64,000 nt of DNA from the NCBI RefSeq assembly GCF_050717545.1, contig NZ_JBOITN010000024.1:62001-126000 (forward strand). Reading direction: 5' to 3'. Within the stretch, counting starts at the first letter, position 1. Every line of letters begins with the position of its first letter. The DNA is from Clostridium_AD sp050717545. GTDB lineage: Bacteria > Bacillota > Clostridia > Clostridiales > Clostridiaceae. Under the pieces are notes generated by a model that saw only the letters and a program-made list of their open reading frames with translations, was not told where the DNA came from and searched no databases. The position numbers were made by a program, and so were the translations under genes. Shown here piece after piece: positions 41,904-50,743 of this stretch.

Positions 41904-42130
41904 TGGAAAGATCATAAATGCTATAGAAGTGTTTTTATGGAAGCTATGTTATTTGGTCACTTATTAACAAATACAGCTCAAATATTCTCAGATGTTAGAA
42001 CATACTGAATTCCAGATGCAACTTCTTGGCATGCAGCAAATGATGATTACTTTAGAGGTGGTGGATTTTCTTCTAAATTTGTAACAGAGGGTAATATGCC
42101 TGTAACAATGAGCAGAATTAAGCATTTACT
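41904..42130 (+). pseudogene. fucI: L-fucose isomerase remnant
   Basis: One frame reads KCYRSVFMEAMLFGHLLTNT then AQIFSDVRTY, a stop (TGA in place of the expected Trp), then IPDATSWHAANDDYFRGGGF. That matches the C-terminal part of L-fucose isomerase (MEALMFG..LTGTAQIFADVRTYW). The frame decays further after about 42130. Only this fragment of a normally about 590-residue gene is left. Confidence 0.7.
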
Positions 42131-42330
42131 GATGTATATTCAGTTAAGAATAATTGGGGTGCAATGGTGCAATGTTTTGAGGTAAATGATTTGTTTCACT
42201 CAATAATCCATTCACTTTAATCTCATATAAACTTCCCTTTATCCTAATTTATTTATATCTCTATCTATATGTACCGTCTAATATTACAAGGCTGTATAAA
42301 CCTAAAAGATGTATTTGCCATTATCAGTCA

Positions 42331-42498
42331 ACTCATACTATTGGAACCACTGGTGGAAATACTAATGATATGATTGAATCATTAAGAATGACTGAAAAAA
42401 ATATCATAAATCCAGCAGTAATTGCTAAAAATAACAAAGGACTTTGGTCTGAGGAAGCAGAAACATATTTATTAGAGAATTGGAAAATTAATAACTAA
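42331..42498 (+). pseudogene. Possible zinc-dependent alcohol dehydrogenase C-terminal remnant
   Basis: A 55-codon open stretch without a start reads THTIGTTGGNTNDMIESLRM then TEKNIINPAVIA. It resembles the end of medium-chain sugar-alcohol dehydrogenases (GTSGGNTDDMKEAL...INPAVMV). The last 20 residues do not clearly fit. It is separated from the fucI remnant by noncoding sequence, so the two may come from a deleted deoxy-sugar locus. Confidence 0.45.
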
Positions 42499-42499
42499 A

Positions 42500-42536
42500 A
42501 AAAATCATCTAATCAGAGTCTGATTAGATGATTTTT
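42500..42536. terminator. Bidirectional terminator
   Basis: AAAATCATCTAATCAGA pairs with TCTGATTAGATGATTTT across one base, with A/T runs on both sides. It serves the transketolase gene on the minus strand. Confidence 0.85.
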
Positions 42537-42559
42537 GTGGTTATGAAGCTATAACTAAA

Positions 42560-44551
42560 TTATTTTTGAAATAGTTTCATTGCTCTAGCAACAACATTTT
42601 CTGCTGTAAATCCAAATTCTTCAAATAGTACTTCAGCTTTACCTGAAGCTCCAAATCTATCAATGGAAATAACATCTCCATCTAGACCAACATATTTATG
42701 CCAACCCAGTGAAGCAGCAGCTTCAATTGCGAGTCTTGTTCTTACAGATGATGGTAATATAGATTCCTTATATTCTTTTGATTGCTGCTCGAACAATTCA
42801 AGACAAGGCATACTTATTACTCTAGCTTTAATGCCTTGTTCATTTAAGAGTTTAGCTCCTTCATAGATGAATTCTACTTCAGAACCGGAAGCCATTAAAA
42901 TAATATCAGGATTTTGACCTTGGGCCTCATATGTTTTTAATACATAGGCACCTTTTAAAGCTTCTGTAGATGTCTCTTCATATAAAGGAAGATTCTGCCT
43001 TGTTAATATTAATGCAGTAGGTGTTGTTTTAGATGTAATTGCAGAGTACCAACCAACAGCTGTTTCTCTAGAATCAGCTGGTCTAAATACATTAAAGTTT
43101 GGTAGAGCTCTAAGTGCTGCAAGATGTTCTATTGGTTCATGAGTTGGACCATCTTCTCCAACAGCTATACTATCATGAGTTAAAACATAAACAACAGGAA
43201 GACCCATAAGAGCTGATAATCTCATAGCGCCCTTCATATAATCACTAAATACAAAGAAGGTTGAAACAAAAGGTTTAAGACCACCATGTACGTATATTCC
43301 ATTTGCTATAGCGGCCATTGCATGTTCGCGTACTCCAAAATGAAGATTAGATCCATTTCTATCTTCCATAGAAAAATCTCCCATACCCTTCATATATGTT
43401 TTATTAGAAGGGGCAAGATCAGCAGATCCACCTATAAGATTTGGAATATTTTTAGTTAATACATTTATTATAGCTCCAGATGAGCTTCTTGTTGCTGCTT
43501 TGCCTTCAAATTTCCACATGTCTTCCACTTTAAGTAAATCAGTAGAAATTTCTCCACTTTGCCATACCTCATATTCTTTAGCAAGTTCAGGATTTTCTTT
43601 GCTATAAGAAGCATAAAGAGTTTTCCAAGCGTCTTCTTTTTTAGCAAGTTCTGATTTTACATTTTCCATATGCTTAGTTACATCAGTTGGAACAGTAAAT
43701 GGTGCTAGGTCCCAGCCCATGCATTTTTTCATTTCAGTTATATTATCTTCTCCAAGCGGTTCACCATGTGCTGATGATGTACCTTGTTTTGCAGCACAAC
43801 CAAATCCTATAATAGTTTTAATTTTAATAAAGGTAGGTTTATTAAGTTCTAGTTTAGCGGATTCAATAGCTTTACCTATTTCATCCATGTCATTGCCATC
43901 TGCTACATTGATTACCTGCCATCCATAAGCATCAAATCTTTTGCCTACATCTTCAGTAAATGAAATATCTGTAGATCCTTCTATTGATATGTTATTAGAA
44001 TCATACATTACAATAAGTTTAGAAAGCCCTAATGTACCTGCAAGAGATGCTGCTTCTCCAGAAATTCCTTCCATATTGTCTCCGTCACCACATATAGCAT
44101 ATGTATAATGATCTACTATAGCATGTTTTTTTGTGTTGAATTTTGCTGCAAGATGACTTTCTGCTATTGCCATGCCTACAGCATTAGCAATTCCTTGTCC
44201 GAGAGGGCCTGTAGTAATTTCAACACCATTTGTATGATTATACTCAGGATGACCAGGTGTTAAACTCCCAAATTGTCTGAAATTCTTTAAATCTTCAATA
44301 GTTAGACCATATCCAAAAAGATGGAGAAGCGAATATTCAAGCATTGATCCATGACCAGCTGAAAGTACAAATCTATCTCTATCCTGCCATTTCGAATTAG
44401 CAGGATTGTGTTTCATATGATTTGCCCACAATGTGTATGCCATTGGTGCCACCCCTAGTGGAAGTCCTGGATGACCAGAATTTGCTTTTTGTATTGCTTC
44501 AGCGGATAGAACCCTTATAGTATCTACGGTTAGTTGTTCAATGTTACTCAA
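42560..44551 (-). CDS. tkt: Transketolase
   Basis: 663 residues, full length. Thiamine diphosphate domain: SGHPGLPLGVAPMAYTLW, LSAGHGSMLEYSLLHLFGYG, and GDGDNMEGISGEAASLAGTL (the GDG...N ThDP motif). The pyrimidine domain has FGVREHAMAAIANGI, and VLTHDSIAVGEDGPTHEPIE is diagnostic. It exchanges two-carbon units in the pentose phosphate pathway, which most clostridia use to make pentoses. The start is a TTG with GGAGG 8 bases upstream. It is transcribed alone. Confidence 0.97.
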   Translation of the reverse strand: MSNIEQLTVDTIRVLSAEAIQKANSGHPGLPLGVAPMAYTLWANHMKHNPANSKWQDRDRFVLSAGHGSMLEYSLLHLFGYGLTIEDLKNFRQFGSLTPGHPEYNHTNGVEITTGPLGQGIANAVGMAIAESHLAAKFNTKKHAIVDHYTYAICGDGDNMEGISGEAASLAGTLGLSKLIVMYDSNNISIEGSTDISFTEDVGKRFDAYGWQVINVADGNDMDEIGKAIESAKLELNKPTFIKIKTIIGFGCAAKQGTSSAHGEPLGEDNITEMKKCMGWDLAPFTVPTDVTKHMENVKSELAKKEDAWKTLYASYSKENPELAKEYEVWQSGEISTDLLKVEDMWKFEGKAATRSSSGAIINVLTKNIPNLIGGSADLAPSNKTYMKGMGDFSMEDRNGSNLHFGVREHAMAAIANGIYVHGGLKPFVSTFFVFSDYMKGAMRLSALMGLPVVYVLTHDSIAVGEDGPTHEPIEHLAALRALPNFNVFRPADSRETAVGWYSAITSKTTPTALILTRQNLPLYEETSTEALKGAYVLKTYEAQGQNPDIILMASGSEVEFIYEGAKLLNEQGIKARVISMPCLELFEQQSKEYKESILPSSVRTRLAIEAAASLGWHKYVGLDGDVISIDRFGASGKAEVLFEEFGFTAENVVARAMKLFQK

Positions 44552-44727
44552 TGTACATTCCTCCTTGTTGTTTATGTTAATTTTAATGGGTTTTGTAATT
44601 ATTTAGAATAGAATTATTCTTATATTAAAAATTTTAGTTTAATTTACGTATCTCATACATTTTATCACAAACAAACATATATATGAAGAAAAGTTGAGTA
44701 AATTAGTTGTACAATAAACTTAAACTT

Positions 44728-44788
44728 AATAGGGAAGGATCATTCTATTTAAATATTACTAAATAGAATGATCCTTCCCTATTTTTTT
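44728..44788 (+). terminator. Perfect long hairpin with T-run
   Basis: AATAGGGAAGGATCATTCTA (44728 on) pairs over 24 bp with 44760-44783 and is followed by seven T on the plus strand. The only gene ending nearby is on the minus strand (44796), so the T-run faces the unexpected way. Confidence 0.7.
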
Positions 44789-44795
44789 AAAAACA

Positions 44796-45509
44796 TTATT
44801 CAAGAACTTTATCAGTGGTTTTATTCATTTTATCTTCAATTTCTAGTAGTAATTTTTGTTGATAATACATTATTAAATAACATATAATGCTAGAAACAAA
44901 TACTAATACAAAGGTAGTAATTTTGAAAAATATAAAACCTACAACCACAAAACTAGAAAGACACAAAAGTGTAATATTAAATTTACGAATAGTATAGTAT
45001 GCAGCAGTTTTAACAACATCTTTCCAACCTAAATAAAATCTTGAAATTATTGGGAATATGTACAGACTCATTGAAAATATAAAAAGCATAACTACAAAAA
45101 CAGAAATAGTTAAAATTCGTGGGTAACCACTTGAAATAAAAAATCTGATATCAATAAAGAGGACACATAGTAATATTATTTCTAATGCTCCAAAAAACAA
45201 TGATTGAAAAAAGTTAGTCTTATAAGCTTTAAAAAAATCTTTTGTAATATTTAAATCTTTTTCCCTTATCAGTTTACCCATAACACTAAAAAGGGCTGTT
45301 GCTGCAGGTGCTATAGGAATACAACATAAAATAATAATGGTAGTAAACCCCTGTGGTAATGTATTTGTACCATTAGACATAACTACAAGGAACATAAATA
45401 GTAGTGGAATATTTAGAAGTAGAAAGTATAAATTACCCAAGAAGAACCAAAATATATAATTAGTAATTGTGTATATAGGTCCTTCACCAAATTCCCTTTT
45501 TTTAGCCAT
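44796..45509 (-). CDS. YesL/DUF624-family membrane protein
   Basis: 237 residues from the ATG with GGAGGGG upstream (six codons after an earlier ATG). Five to six hydrophobic segments: NYIFWFFLGNLYFLLLNIPL, a Pro-rich turn PIAPAATALFSVMGKL that is the DUF624 hallmark, and several later helices. In bacilli, YesL lies in carbohydrate operons and is thought to act with sugar uptake; nothing here shows the substrate. It is transcribed alone between transketolase and an AraC regulator. Confidence 0.82.
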   Translation of the reverse strand: MAKKREFGEGPIYTITNYIFWFFLGNLYFLLLNIPLLFMFLVVMSNGTNTLPQGFTTIIILCCIPIAPAATALFSVMGKLIREKDLNITKDFFKAYKTNFFQSLFFGALEIILLCVLFIDIRFFISSGYPRILTISVFVVMLFIFSMSLYIFPIISRFYLGWKDVVKTAAYYTIRKFNITLLCLSSFVVVGFIFFKITTFVLVFVSSIICYLIMYYQQKLLLEIEDKMNKTTDKVLE

Positions 45510-45680
45510 TTTCCCCTCCAACTGCATTTATCAGATGCATTTATGTAAATTATTAAAATAATTTAATCAGTAACTAAAATATAACATAAATTTTACAAAA
45601 TGAAAATAGGTAGTATTTATGAAAAAGATAATTAGATTTTGGTGTTTTCTACAGATTAATATAGTAAAACAAATAAACAT

Positions 45681-45720
45681 AATGGAGAATTTTATTATTT
45701 AAACAATAAAATTCTCCATT
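45681..45720. terminator. Perfect hairpin after the AraC gene
   Basis: AATGGAGAATTTTATT pairs with AATAAAATTCTCCATT around ATTTAAAC. It may terminate the minus-strand AraC transcript. Confidence 0.6.
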
Positions 45721-45732
45721 ATATTTTTCAGG

Positions 45733-45764
45733 GTAATCCAAAGTAATTAATTACTTTGGATTAC
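45733..45764. repeat. 32-bp perfect palindrome
   Basis: GTAATCCAAAGTAATT followed by its exact complement, with no loop base. It lies 7 bases past the AraC stop codon. A second terminator hairpin or a protein-binding site are both possible. Confidence 0.5.
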
Positions 45765-45770
45765 TTTAAT

Positions 45771-46643
45771 TTATGGATTTAGGTTAATAATCAGATTATT
45801 AACAGATTTACGTTTTAATTTTGATGGAGGACAGCCATAATACTTTTTGAAAAGTTTGCTAAAGTGATACACATCAGGATAACCAACAGATAATGCCACT
45901 TTTTTTATAGATTGATCGCCCACCTCTAAAGATTGTTTAGCCTTTGAAAGTCTAAGTTTTATTAAGTAGTTTATTGGTGAACTACCAGTGCTTTCTTTGA
46001 AAAGTTTAGAAATATAAGTGGGACTAAGATACATACTTTGTGATATTACGTCTAAAGAGAGACTATGCATAAAGTTTTCGTCTATAAATTCTAAAACTGT
46101 ATTCACTATAGTAGTATTATCATAACTTTCAAGATTAAGTATACCTTTTCTTTTTAACGTAGAGCTTTCGAAAGTTGCATTAAAAAGAATGGAAAGAAGT
46201 TTAATACCCAGACCTTTTAGAGATAATTGTAGGGAAGGTTGGTTTTTACTTTGCTCAGAGATAACATCTGAACAAAATTTTAAAAGTTCATTTTCATAAT
46301 TTGATACATTAATAATTGGTGATACATGATTTTCAAGAAAATGATTAGGCAAAAGCCCTTTTATGTGAAGGTTTTGGAAACCTACGTGAAATTCATTGAT
46401 TTCACTACCTGAGGCGATAATTTTTCCATGATACATTTGAGGGTTGATAACAAGCAAATCTCCTTTTTTAACAATATGTGGAACTCCACATATGTTGTAG
46501 GTACACGTGCCAGATAAAATATATATTATGGACAGAAAATCATGACAATGATAAGTAACATCACTTTTATCATTAAATTTTTTTGTGAAAGTATATAACA
46601 TTTTAGGGTTGAAATTATCTAAATCAATTTTTAAATCACACAT
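45771..46643 (-). CDS. AraC-family regulator with cupin domain
   Basis: 290 residues. The cupin sensor (about 15-120) contains HCHDFLSIIYILSGTCTYNI and KKGDLLVINPQMYH. The C-terminal AraC domain carries LSLDVISQSMYLSPTYISKL and KVALSVGYPDVYHFSKLFKK. It is divergent from a heterodimeric ABC exporter, so it likely controls that operon. The inducer is unknown. Confidence 0.9.
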   Translation of the reverse strand: MCDLKIDLDNFNPKMLYTFTKKFNDKSDVTYHCHDFLSIIYILSGTCTYNICGVPHIVKKGDLLVINPQMYHGKIIASGSEINEFHVGFQNLHIKGLLPNHFLENHVSPIINVSNYENELLKFCSDVISEQSKNQPSLQLSLKGLGIKLLSILFNATFESSTLKRKGILNLESYDNTTIVNTVLEFIDENFMHSLSLDVISQSMYLSPTYISKLFKESTGSSPINYLIKLRLSKAKQSLEVGDQSIKKVALSVGYPDVYHFSKLFKKYYGCPPSKLKRKSVNNLIINLNP

Positions 46644-46855
46644 AATCTACCTCTGCAAAATTATTCTATATTATAAGTATATTATAGGTCTTTGCAAAAA
46701 ATTAATCAAACTATAATTAAGGTCTTATTTATTTAAATAAGAGGACTTTATTTATTAATACAAGAATGAACATTATATTAGAGCGAAAACTACATTTTAT
46801 TATTTAAACATATACATGATAATAGTATAGAGAAAAAAATTATGGGGTGGTAATT

Positions 46856-48601
46856 ATGGCTTTTAATTGGGTGTGGAAGTATGCAAGAAAGTACAAAGGT
46901 AAAATAATAGTGGGTTTTTTATTAGTTATTATATGTTCAGCTATGAACATGGTGGCACCGTATTTATCTGGAACAATTGTAGATAGGATTATTATAGGAA
47001 AAGAGAAAAATTTATTAGTTCCATTGCTACTATTTATTTCAGGGATAATATTGCTAAGGTCAATATTAAGGTATACTTTTTTAATTTTGTTAGAAAAGAT
47101 GTCTCAGGATTCTATATTTGATATTAGAAATGATATCTATAGCAATCTTCAGAAACTAGATTTCGATTTTTTTGATAAAACTAGTACAGGAGATATAATG
47201 AATAAAATGACAGGTGATATTGATGCAGTAAGGCATTTTCTTGCATGGGTAGGGTATAACGTTATAGAGAACTCATTTATATTTTTATTCGGAATAGGAA
47301 TTATGTTTTCAATGAATTATAAACTTACATTGATTTTACTTATGTTTACGCCTCCAATAGCTTATTTTGCTAGAAAGCTTGCAATAGAAGTAAAACCAAC
47401 TTTTTTTAATGTAAGGCAGCAATTTTCAAGGCTTAATTCTGTAGCACAGGAAAACATAAGTGGTAATAGAGTTGTAAAGGCTTTTGCTAAGGAAGAATTT
47501 GAAATAGAAAAATTTGGAAAAGAAAATGCAGAATTTAGAAAAAGAAACATCGATTCAGCAAAAGTTTGGGGAAAGTATCTTCCAATTATAGATTCTTTGT
47601 CTATAAGTCTTAATATAGTACTTATTCTTGTAGGTGGAATTATGGTAATTAACAAAAATATTACCATAGGAGATTTAGTTACCTTTAATGCTTTAATATT
47701 TACAATTAATAATCCAATGAGAATGGCTGGTTGGTTAATTAATGATATACAAAGATTTTCAGCATCTGGTGAGAAGATAATGGAACTTATGTATACTCAG
47801 CCTAAAATTAAAAATTCAAAACATCAAGTTCAAGAAGACAGGATAAAGGGTAATATAGAGTTTAAAAATGTAAACTTTAATTACGGTGATGAGGCAGTAC
47901 TTGAGGATATAAATTTGAAAGTTAGTCCAGGTCAAACTATTGCAATTATTGGGCATACAGGTTCAGGTAAATCTACTTTCGTAAGTTTACTTTGTAGGTT
48001 CTATGAATGTACAAAAGGAGAAATATTTGTTGATGGTCATGATATAAAAGATTTTAATTTGCGAAGATTACGCAAAAACATAGCAGTAGCTATGCAAGAT
48101 ATATTCCTATTCTCTGATACTATCGAAGGAAACATCGCCTATGGGTTGCCTACTGCATCTATGGATGAAGTAAGATGGGCAGCGAGTATTGCAGGTGCGG
48201 ATGATTTCATAAACAAGATGGAGGAGGGCTATGATACCATTGTTGGTGAACGAGGAGTTGGGTTATCAGGTGGGCAAAAGCAAAGGATTTCCCTTGCCAG
48301 AGCACTACTCAAAAATCCATCGATAATAATACTAGATGACACTACTTCTAGCCTTGATATACAAACTGAAAATAATATTAGACATTCACTTGATAAATAT
48401 TTCAAAGATAAAACTACATTTATTATTGCACATAGAATATCTTCAGTAAAAAATGCAGATATGATATTAGTACTAAATAATGGAAGAATTGTAGAACGAG
48501 GAACTCACAGTGAACTTCTCACAAGAAAAGGTGAATATTATAATGTTTATATTAATCAGTTTGGGAATTTTGATGATGCAAAAGGTAAGGAGGTAGTTTA
48601 A
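46856..48601 (+). CDS. ABC exporter half-transporter, subunit with degenerate catalytic site
   Basis: 581 residues; ATG chosen after GGGGTGG (an in-frame GTG three codons earlier overlaps it). Six membrane helices (1-320) then an ATPase: Walker A GHTGSGKST, signature LSGGQKQ, Walker B IIILDDTTSSLD. The expected catalytic Glu after Walker B is Asp, the mark of the non-hydrolysing site in heterodimeric exporters (BmrCD, TM287/288 type). The stop abuts the partner ATG. Substrate unknown; drugs or peptides are possible. Confidence 0.92.
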   Translation: MAFNWVWKYARKYKGKIIVGFLLVIICSAMNMVAPYLSGTIVDRIIIGKEKNLLVPLLLFISGIILLRSILRYTFLILLEKMSQDSIFDIRNDIYSNLQKLDFDFFDKTSTGDIMNKMTGDIDAVRHFLAWVGYNVIENSFIFLFGIGIMFSMNYKLTLILLMFTPPIAYFARKLAIEVKPTFFNVRQQFSRLNSVAQENISGNRVVKAFAKEEFEIEKFGKENAEFRKRNIDSAKVWGKYLPIIDSLSISLNIVLILVGGIMVINKNITIGDLVTFNALIFTINNPMRMAGWLINDIQRFSASGEKIMELMYTQPKIKNSKHQVQEDRIKGNIEFKNVNFNYGDEAVLEDINLKVSPGQTIAIIGHTGSGKSTFVSLLCRFYECTKGEIFVDGHDIKDFNLRRLRKNIAVAMQDIFLFSDTIEGNIAYGLPTASMDEVRWAASIAGADDFINKMEEGYDTIVGERGVGLSGGQKQRISLARALLKNPSIIILDDTTSSLDIQTENNIRHSLDKYFKDKTTFIIAHRISSVKNADMILVLNNGRIVERGTHSELLTRKGEYYNVYINQFGNFDDAKGKEVV

Positions 48602-50386
48602 ATGGCTAGAAATAAATATGATGTAGACGAAAAATTAGAATCAGAATTTAATATGCAGCACGTCAAAAGGCTTATGAAATATATTACGCCATATAAGAAG
48701 AAAATGGGTATAACTATAGTGATTATGTTAATAGCATCAGTTGCAAACCTTATTGGTCCGTATCTTATTAAAGTAGCACTAGATAGTAAGATACCTAATA
48801 AAGATATAACAGGACTTATAATATTAAGTTTAATATATTTTGCAACGGTTATAATTAACGGACTTTGTTTAAATATTAAAATAAAATTTATGACGGATAT
48901 GGGGCAGAGTGCAATTTTAAATATAAGAAAAGATTTATTTACGCATTTGCAAGAACTTCCATTTAGTTATTACGACAGTAGGCCACATGGTAAAATCTTA
49001 GTAAGAGTAGTTAACTATGTAAACTCTTTAAGTGATCTTTTATCAAATGGTATTATCAATTTAATAACAGACACTTTTACTTTGTTTGTTATTATAGGAT
49101 TTATGTTTTTAATTGATGTTAGACTTACACTTATTGGTCTCATTGGACTTCCAGTGCTTGCAGGGGCTGCTTTTGCAATTAAAACAATGCAGAGAAAAGC
49201 ATTTCAAGTTTTAAGTAGTAAATCCTCAAATTTAAATGCATATATTCATGAAAGTATATGTGGTATGAAGGTTACTCAATCTTTTTCTAGAGAAAAAGAA
49301 AATTTAAAAATATTTGATGAACTCAGTGATAACTATAGAAAATCTTGGATGCATGCTGTGAAAATTCAATTTTTGATGGGACCTTTTGTTGATAATATTG
49401 GTAATTTAGTAGTGGTAGCCGTATATATGTTGGGAGTGGCTTGGATTGCAAGTGGTGCTATCACAATTGGTGTACTTATTGCTTTCATAGCATACGTTGG
49501 AAGGTTCTGGGGACCAATAAATAATATTGCAAACACTTACAATTCTATTATAAATAATATGGCATATTTGGAAAGAATATTTGAGACTATGGATGAGGAA
49601 CCTAATGTTAAAGATTTACCAGAAGCGTTTCAAATGCCTGAAATAAAAGGGCAAGTAGAATTTAAAAATGTTGATTTTTCTTATGATGATGGCCATAGAA
49701 TATTAGATGATATAAGTTTTATTGCTAGGCAAGGAGAGTCTGTAGCACTAGTAGGCCCCACAGGCGCAGGGAAAACTACTATTATTAATCTAATAAGTAG
49801 ATTTTATGACCTTGAGAGTGGAGCAGTGCTTGTGGATGGAATTAGCGTTTGCGATGTGCAACTTAACTCATTAAGAAAACAGATGGGCGTAATGCTTCAG
49901 GATTCATTTATATTCTCAGGTTCAATAATGGATAATATAAGGTATGGCAAGCTTAATGCAACAGATGAACAGGTTATGAATGCTGCAAAAGCAGTTAGAG
50001 CTCATGAGTTTATAGTTACACTAAGTGAAGGGTACAATACACAGGTACATGAAAGAGGTTCAAGACTTTCAGCTGGACAAAGGCAGTTAATATCATTTGC
50101 AAGAGCTTTACTTGCAGATCCAAAGATTTTAATATTAGATGAAGCAACTTCAAGTATAGATACAAAAACAGAAATGCTGCTGCAAAAGGGGCTTGAAGAA
50201 CTTTTAAAAGGAAGAACTTCGTTTATAATAGCTCATAGGCTTTCTACCATAAAGAATTCAGACAGAATAATGTATATTAATCATGGCACAATAGTTGAAT
50301 CAGGAAATCATGATAAACTTATGGAGGCTAAGGGTGAGTATTATGAACTTTATATGAGTCAATATAGAATGCTTGAAGCTATTTAA
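48602..50386 (+). CDS. ABC exporter half-transporter, partner subunit
   Basis: 594 residues with an N-terminal extension, six membrane helices and an ATPase: Walker A GPTGAGKTT, Walker B ILILDEATSSID with normal Glu, but a deviant signature LSAGQRQ in place of LSGGQ. In heterodimers, this signature pairs with the partner's degenerate Walker site, so the two genes fit together exactly. AAGGAGG lies at the end of the previous gene. It is part of the AraC-controlled exporter operon. Confidence 0.93.
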   Translation: MARNKYDVDEKLESEFNMQHVKRLMKYITPYKKKMGITIVIMLIASVANLIGPYLIKVALDSKIPNKDITGLIILSLIYFATVIINGLCLNIKIKFMTDMGQSAILNIRKDLFTHLQELPFSYYDSRPHGKILVRVVNYVNSLSDLLSNGIINLITDTFTLFVIIGFMFLIDVRLTLIGLIGLPVLAGAAFAIKTMQRKAFQVLSSKSSNLNAYIHESICGMKVTQSFSREKENLKIFDELSDNYRKSWMHAVKIQFLMGPFVDNIGNLVVVAVYMLGVAWIASGAITIGVLIAFIAYVGRFWGPINNIANTYNSIINNMAYLERIFETMDEEPNVKDLPEAFQMPEIKGQVEFKNVDFSYDDGHRILDDISFIARQGESVALVGPTGAGKTTIINLISRFYDLESGAVLVDGISVCDVQLNSLRKQMGVMLQDSFIFSGSIMDNIRYGKLNATDEQVMNAAKAVRAHEFIVTLSEGYNTQVHERGSRLSAGQRQLISFARALLADPKILILDEATSSIDTKTEMLLQKGLEELLKGRTSFIIAHRLSTIKNSDRIMYINHGTIVESGNHDKLMEAKGEYYELYMSQYRMLEAI

Positions 50387-50405
50387 GGATAGTATTAAGT
50401 GATAA

Positions 50406-50612
50406 TTTCCTGGAGAACTTTCAAATTGGCATATTGATTTCGAACTTACTTACGTTGAAAAAGGGTGTATTACTGTGGGAGTTAACAATGATAAGTATAT
50501 TTTAGAACAAGGAGATATTGACATCTTAAATAGTGGCGATATTTATTACTATGAAAATACAAATGTACATTCAAAAGTTATGATATACAGACAACATGAT
50601 GGAGGAGCATGA
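50406..50612 (+). pseudogene. Cupin fragment of an AraC-type regulator
   Basis: A 68-codon stretch without start reads PGELSNWHIDFELTYVEKGC then ITVGVNNDKYILEQGDIDIL. It looks like the N-terminal sugar-sensing cupin of an AraC regulator. No DNA-binding domain follows. It starts 20 bases after the exporter operon. Confidence 0.6.
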
Positions 50613-50667
50613 ATTTGATTGGAGTTATTTACTATTGAAGTTTATGGCAATGATATTAAAGGTATAT

Positions 50668-50713
50668 AAAAAACAAATAGTCTCCATCTAAAGATGGAGA
50701 CTATTTGTTTTTT
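50668..50713. terminator. Bidirectional terminator
   Basis: AAAAAACAAATAGTCTCCATCT (50668-50689; shown in two parts as AAAAAACAAATAGTC and TCCATCT) pairs perfectly with its complement, with A6 and T6 ends. Confidence 0.9.
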
Positions 50714-50743
50714 AGATTAGTTACTTGAATACCATTAGTAAAC

